Shown here: positions 6,792 to 9,093 of the stretch, piece by piece
How positions within the stretch are numbered: position 1 is the stretch's first letter
Layout: every line of letters begins with the position of its first letter
Assembly: GCA_007134665.1 (NCBI GenBank)
Contig: SLKH01000345.1
Coordinates: 1-9,093, forward strand
Reading direction: 5' to 3'
From: Balneolaceae bacterium
GTDB taxonomy: Bacteria; Bacteroidota; Rhodothermia; Balneolales; Balneolaceae
DNA length: 9,093 nucleotides
Translations under genes and position numbers: made by a program
Notes under the pieces: model-generated
Database searches by the model: none
The model's input: only the letters and a program-made list of their open reading frames with translations
Told to the model about the DNA's origin: nothing

Positions 6792-7193
6792 TTAATCAGT
6801 ATTTAAACTCTCTGCAATCTTTTTGGCCAACTCCTTCATCCTGTCTTCGCTCACGTCCACTTTATTGGAAAAAGACATACTTTGATTATGAGTATATAGT
6901 GGAATCAGATGCACATGGGCATGTGGTACTTCCAGCCCCTGGACGATTACACCAGTACGAAGTGGCTTTAAAGAACGGTCGATAGCCCTTGCAACCTTTT
7001 TTGCGAAAGAGATTGTGCTTTGCAGGTGAGAGTCAGGAAGATCAAAAAAATAGTCGATCTCTTTTTTTGGCACTACAAGTGTATGGCCTTCAGCAATCGG
7101 GTTGATATCCAGAAATGCAAAATGACGCTCATCCTCGGCAATTTTATAACTTGGTATCTCACCGAGTATTATTTTAGTAAAGATAGTAGCCAT
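6792..7193 (-). CDS. HIT family nucleotide-binding hydrolase (HinT-like)
   Basis: This is a 133-residue histidine-triad protein. Members hydrolyse nucleoside phosphoramidates, acyl-adenylates or dinucleoside polyphosphates. The catalytic triad is HAHVHLIP at 91-98 (H91, H93, H95), and NPIAEGHTLVVPKKE (31-45) is the conserved nucleotide-site strand. The N-terminus TIFTKIILGEIPSYKI corresponds to the CIFCKIIxGEIP of many HinT-like proteins, but both zinc-binding cysteines are Thr (T3, T6), so the structural zinc site should be absent. Start ATG 7193 fits the family N-terminus. It is the first gene of the HIT-aroQ-flippase operon. The substrate cannot be told from sequence. Confidence 0.94.
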   Translation of the reverse strand: MATIFTKIILGEIPSYKIAEDERHFAFLDINPIAEGHTLVVPKKEIDYFFDLPDSHLQSTISFAKKVARAIDRSLKPLRTGVIVQGLEVPHAHVHLIPLYTHNQSMSFSNKVDVSEDRMKELAKKIAESLNTD

Positions 7194-7227
7194 GACTTGA
7201 ATCCAGTCAGAAGTTAATTAAAAAACG

Positions 7228-7259
7228 AAAATATAATACTGCCAACTCATTTGCTAAAA
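7228..7259 (-). promoter_or_regulatory. Putative promoter of the HIT-aroQ-flippase operon
   Basis: On the minus strand TTTT (7259-7256) lies 20 bp before TATATTTT (7235-7228), close to the Bacteroidota -33/-7 pattern, and would give a leader of about 30 nt before ATG 7193. The same TATATTTT octamer stands at a similar distance from the response-regulator start. Confidence 0.3.
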
Positions 7260-7361
7260 TTGAAGAATTATTTGAACAAAAGAAAACTTTTTACGATTCT
7301 ATAAATACAATGAAATGAAAGAAGGATTACTACGTTATATAGTTGGATTTAAAGATTAAGT

Positions 7362-7379
7362 AAAGAATCGAAAGAATCG
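7362..7379 (+). repeat. Tandem 9-bp direct repeat
   Basis: AAAGAATCG occurs twice head to tail (7362-7370, 7371-7379), about 25 bp before the tRNA-Lys promoter boxes. It may be a protein-binding site or replication slippage. The rest of the 7194-7457 gap holds only the putative promoters and AT-rich sequence. Confidence 0.6.
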
Positions 7380-7404
7380 GCCCCTAAATCTTTTAAACTT
7401 TTTG

Positions 7405-7437
7405 TTTGATTTTGAGCTATCGAAAGCCGTATCTTTT
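7405..7437 (+). promoter_or_regulatory. Putative promoter of tRNA-Lys
   Basis: TTTG (7405-7408) and TATCTTTT (7430-7437) are 21 bp apart and match the Bacteroidota TTTG / TAnnTTTG pair at all but the last base. The same region reads as TTGATT-N18-TATCTT in sigma-70 terms. Transcription would start roughly 15 nt before the mature tRNA at 7458. Confidence 0.45.
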
Positions 7438-7457
7438 TAGTCTTTGAAGGAAAGGCT

Positions 7458-7530
7458 GAATCGGTAGCTCAGTTGGCAGAGCAACGGCCTTTTAAGCCGT
7501 GGGTCGTGGGTTCGAATCCCACCCGATTCA
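7458..7530 (+). tRNA. tRNA-Lys, anticodon TTT
   Basis: A complete 73-nt cloverleaf. The acceptor stem GAATCGG pairs with CCGATTC (7523-7529). The D stem is GCTC/GAGC, and the anticodon stem ACGGC/GCCGT encloses loop CTTTTAA with anticodon TTT at 7491-7493. The T arm is GTGGG-TTCGAAT-CCCAC and the discriminator base is A. The CCA end is not encoded (CGC follows), so it must be added by the CCA-adding enzyme. It is a lone tRNA gene with its own promoter and terminator. Confidence 0.98.
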
Positions 7531-7580
7531 CGCATTTATCCGTAATGACTATTACACTTTTATTTTGACTCTCTCTTGAT

Positions 7581-7621
7581 TAACCCTTATCGGCTGATAC
7601 CCGGTAGGGGTTATTTTTTTT
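7581..7621 (+). terminator. Rho-independent terminator of tRNA-Lys
   Basis: Bases 7581-7593 pair with 7601-7613 over 13 pairs (two G-U) around a 7-nt loop, with TAACCC/GGGTTA at the base, followed directly by eight T residues (7614-7621). It lies 50 nt beyond the tRNA and separates it from the FtsB-like gene. Confidence 0.88.
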
Positions 7622-7646
7622 ACTGATATTTTCCTTTTATATCGTG

Positions 7647-7677
7647 TTTGTATATAGACCTTAATTAAATTAATTTG
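7647..7677 (+). promoter_or_regulatory. Putative promoter of the FtsB-like gene
   Basis: TTTG (7647-7650), a spacer of exactly 19 bp, and TTAATTTG (7670-7677) match the Bacteroidota TTTG / TAnnTTTG pair in all but one base. The predicted leader is about 37 nt before ATG 7721. Its place just after the tRNA terminator supports it. Confidence 0.45.
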
Positions 7678-7720
7678 GGTTTAACTATTATCATCTTCAC
7701 TAATTCACGGCTGTACATCC

Positions 7721-8023
7721 ATGAATTTTCAGTACCTGAATCCATTACGCTGGAAAAAATCATTCCTGGCTGCCATTCTTGTGGGGTTTGTTGCGGTTTG
7801 GTTTCTATTTATTGATACATATAGTTTATACACCCGATATGAATTGAATCAGCGTAAAGCTGAACTTGAACAGCGTACCGAACAACTCCGCCATGAAACT
7901 GCAGAATTGGAAGAAAAACTGGAAGAGTTGGAAGCAAATCCTAATCTGCTTGAAAGAATTGCAAGAGAAGAATATGGGATGAGGAAACCGGGTGAAACTG
8001 TATATATCATAAAGGAGGATTAA
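7721..8023 (+). CDS. ftsB: Septum formation initiator family protein (FtsB/DivIC-like)
   Basis: This small bitopic divisome protein has 100 residues, the normal family size. A short cytoplasmic N-terminus (1-13, basic WKK at 11-13) is followed by one transmembrane helix (about 14-33). A Glu/Leu/Gln-rich coiled coil (about 40-72) and the family C-terminal motif LLERIAREEYGMRKPGETVYII (start at 76) follow. FtsB/DivIC pairs with FtsL through the coiled coil and bridges to FtsQ in the periplasm during septum assembly. Family membership is clear; FtsB versus DivIC is only a naming choice outside Proteobacteria and Firmicutes. ATG 7721 has no Shine-Dalgarno sequence. A ROK kinase gene follows after 88 nt. 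Confidence 0.9.
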   Translation: MNFQYLNPLRWKKSFLAAILVGFVAVWFLFIDTYSLYTRYELNQRKAELEQRTEQLRHETAELEEKLEELEANPNLLERIAREEYGMRKPGETVYIIKED

Positions 8024-8111
8024 AACTTAGCCAAGTCTATTTCTTCTGATGTAACGAACTTCATTTTTTTTATCTTAGCTTGACATTAATTACAAGTCTT
8101 ATAAAAATGAT

Positions 8112-9059
8112 ATGATAGCGATTGGGATAGATCTGGGTGGGACAAATATTAAAACGGCATTAGTAGATAAAGAGAAAGGGATCCTGAAAAACCTTTCTAT
8201 TCCAACTGAAGCGGATAAGGGTAAAGATCATGTATTCGACAGAATCAAAATTTCTGTTGAAAAACTCTTGATGGATACGAATGCTGAGCCGATAGGAATA
8301 GGAATGGGAACGCCGGGAATGGTTTCCCTGGATCGATCTACGGTTAATAACCCGCCAAACCTGACTGGGTGGGGTGTCGTTAATGTTGCTGAAGAAGTTA
8401 AAAAGCGTACAGGTTATAATTGTATCATTGATAATGATGCAAACCTCGCAGCATTAGGATGTTCAAGATTTGGAGTTGGTAAAGATTTTGACAGCCTTAT
8501 CATGCTTACATTGGGTACAGGGGTAGGTGGAGGAATCATATTTAACAGAAAGCTTTTTCGCGGAACAACAGGTTCTGCTGCTGAACTCGGCCATGTAATT
8601 ATTAATTATCACGGTCCGTTATCAAATAGCAATACACGTGGTGGAATTGAGGCTTATCTTGGCCAGAGATTTCTCAGCCGATATGCATCAGATGTGATAC
8701 GCCAGCAGCCTGACAATCCGTTGTATAATAAATTTAAGAATAAGTTTGATGAGCTTGAGCCGGTGGATATCTATCAGGCTGCTGAGGATGGGAACAAACT
8801 TGCTGCTGAAATTTTAGAAAAGACCGGTGAAAAACTCGGGTATGCGATCGTCAATTATATTCATATGATGGATATCAGAAAGATTGTGGTGAGTGGTGGT
8901 GTTGCCAAAGCCGGACACTGGTTGATTGAACCGGCAAAAAAAATGGCTTTTAAATATCTGATGCCTCCTTTTCATGATGGTTTCGATATTATTTATGAAC
9001 CCCTTGGAAATGATGCTGCCCTGTATGGAGCTTCCAGTTTAGCTCTTGAACATTTGTAA
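8112..9059 (+). CDS. ROK family sugar kinase, probable glucokinase, lacking zinc cysteines
   Basis: This 315-residue ROK (repressor/ORF/kinase) protein has no N-terminal DNA-binding domain, so it is expected to be an enzyme that phosphorylates a hexose with ATP. The phosphate-1 motif is IDLGGTNIK (6-14), the catalytic Asp is D109 in DNDANLAAL (107-115), the phosphate-2 motif is TLGTGVGGG (133-141), sugar contacts E158 and H161 are in ELGH, and SGGVA (261-265) is near the adenosine site. The family's CxCGxxGCxE zinc motif is replaced: S171, S173 and G178 stand where the three Cys should be, while E180 is kept. Glucose is the likeliest substrate, but N-acetylmannosamine or another hexose is possible. 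ATG 8112 is chosen because the beta-strand IAIGIDLGGT starts there; an ATG five bases upstream hits a stop after two codons. A TATCTTAG box (8071-8078) could be its -7 element, without a clear -33 partner. Confidence 0.93.
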   Translation: MIAIGIDLGGTNIKTALVDKEKGILKNLSIPTEADKGKDHVFDRIKISVEKLLMDTNAEPIGIGMGTPGMVSLDRSTVNNPPNLTGWGVVNVAEEVKKRTGYNCIIDNDANLAALGCSRFGVGKDFDSLIMLTLGTGVGGGIIFNRKLFRGTTGSAAELGHVIINYHGPLSNSNTRGGIEAYLGQRFLSRYASDVIRQQPDNPLYNKFKNKFDELEPVDIYQAAEDGNKLAAEILEKTGEKLGYAIVNYIHMMDIRKIVVSGGVAKAGHWLIEPAKKMAFKYLMPPFHDGFDIIYEPLGNDAALYGASSLALEHL

Positions 9060-9093
9060 CATGGGTTCACATGCGATGTACTCAAACCGTACA

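Noticed and set aside
7315..7359. A 14-codon ORF (ATG...TAA) between the HIT gene and tRNA-Lys.
   Set aside because: It is short, in AT-rich sequence, with no ribosome-binding site and no similarity known to me.
7458..7530. tRNA-Lys as an integration site for a mobile element.
   Set aside because: No integrase and no direct repeat of the tRNA 3' end is visible downstream; the following genes are housekeeping.
9061..9093. ATG at 9061 opens an 11-codon frame to the window edge.
   Set aside because: It is too short to support a gene; it could be the start of the next gene but nothing in it is recognisable.

Overview
The window is about 9.1 kb of moderately AT-rich bacterial chromosome and looks like core-genome sequence. 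Three things suggest a member of the Rhodothermota/Balneolota (Bacteroidota-related) lineage. First, the malate dehydrogenase closely resembles what I remember of the Salinibacter ruber enzyme. Second, most start codons have no Shine-Dalgarno sequence. Third, several intergenic regions carry Bacteroidota-style promoter boxes (TTTG, about 19 bp, then TAnnTTTG). The assignment rests on remembered protein similarity and was not searched.

Layout. Positions 1-1258 (minus strand) hold a stand-alone response-regulator receiver protein. It is followed downstream by a membrane-anchored HEAT-like repeat protein that runs off the left edge. From the divergent intergenic region at 1259-1471, a plus-strand series runs rightward: ddl (D-Ala-D-Ala ligase), nadK (NAD kinase, 17 nt after ddl), then mdh (malate dehydrogenase) behind a 129-nt gap that probably has its own promoter. 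It ends in a strong hairpin terminator at 4695-4728. Next is an 80-bp cloverleaf-like inverted-repeat element (4758-4837), placed between convergent genes.

On the minus strand, 7193 down to 4858 is a tight operon: a HIT-family hydrolase, aroQ (type II 3-dehydroquinate dehydratase) and a 14-TM polysaccharide/lipid-linked oligosaccharide flippase. The flippase starts at a TTG codon only 4 nt after the aroQ stop. The right part, on the plus strand, contains tRNA-Lys(TTT) with its own promoter and terminator, an FtsB/DivIC-like divisome protein, and a ROK-family sugar kinase that lacks the family's zinc cysteines.

The genes are mostly housekeeping: cell-wall precursor synthesis (ddl), envelope polysaccharide export (flippase), division (FtsB-like), central carbon and cofactor metabolism (mdh, nadK, ROK kinase) and the shikimate pathway (aroQ). 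I see no phage, IS, CRISPR, toxin-antitoxin or defence locus. The least explained items are the 4758-4837 cloverleaf, the response regulator/HEAT membrane protein pair, and the cysteine-less ROK kinase. No intergenic stretch exceeds 300 bases.
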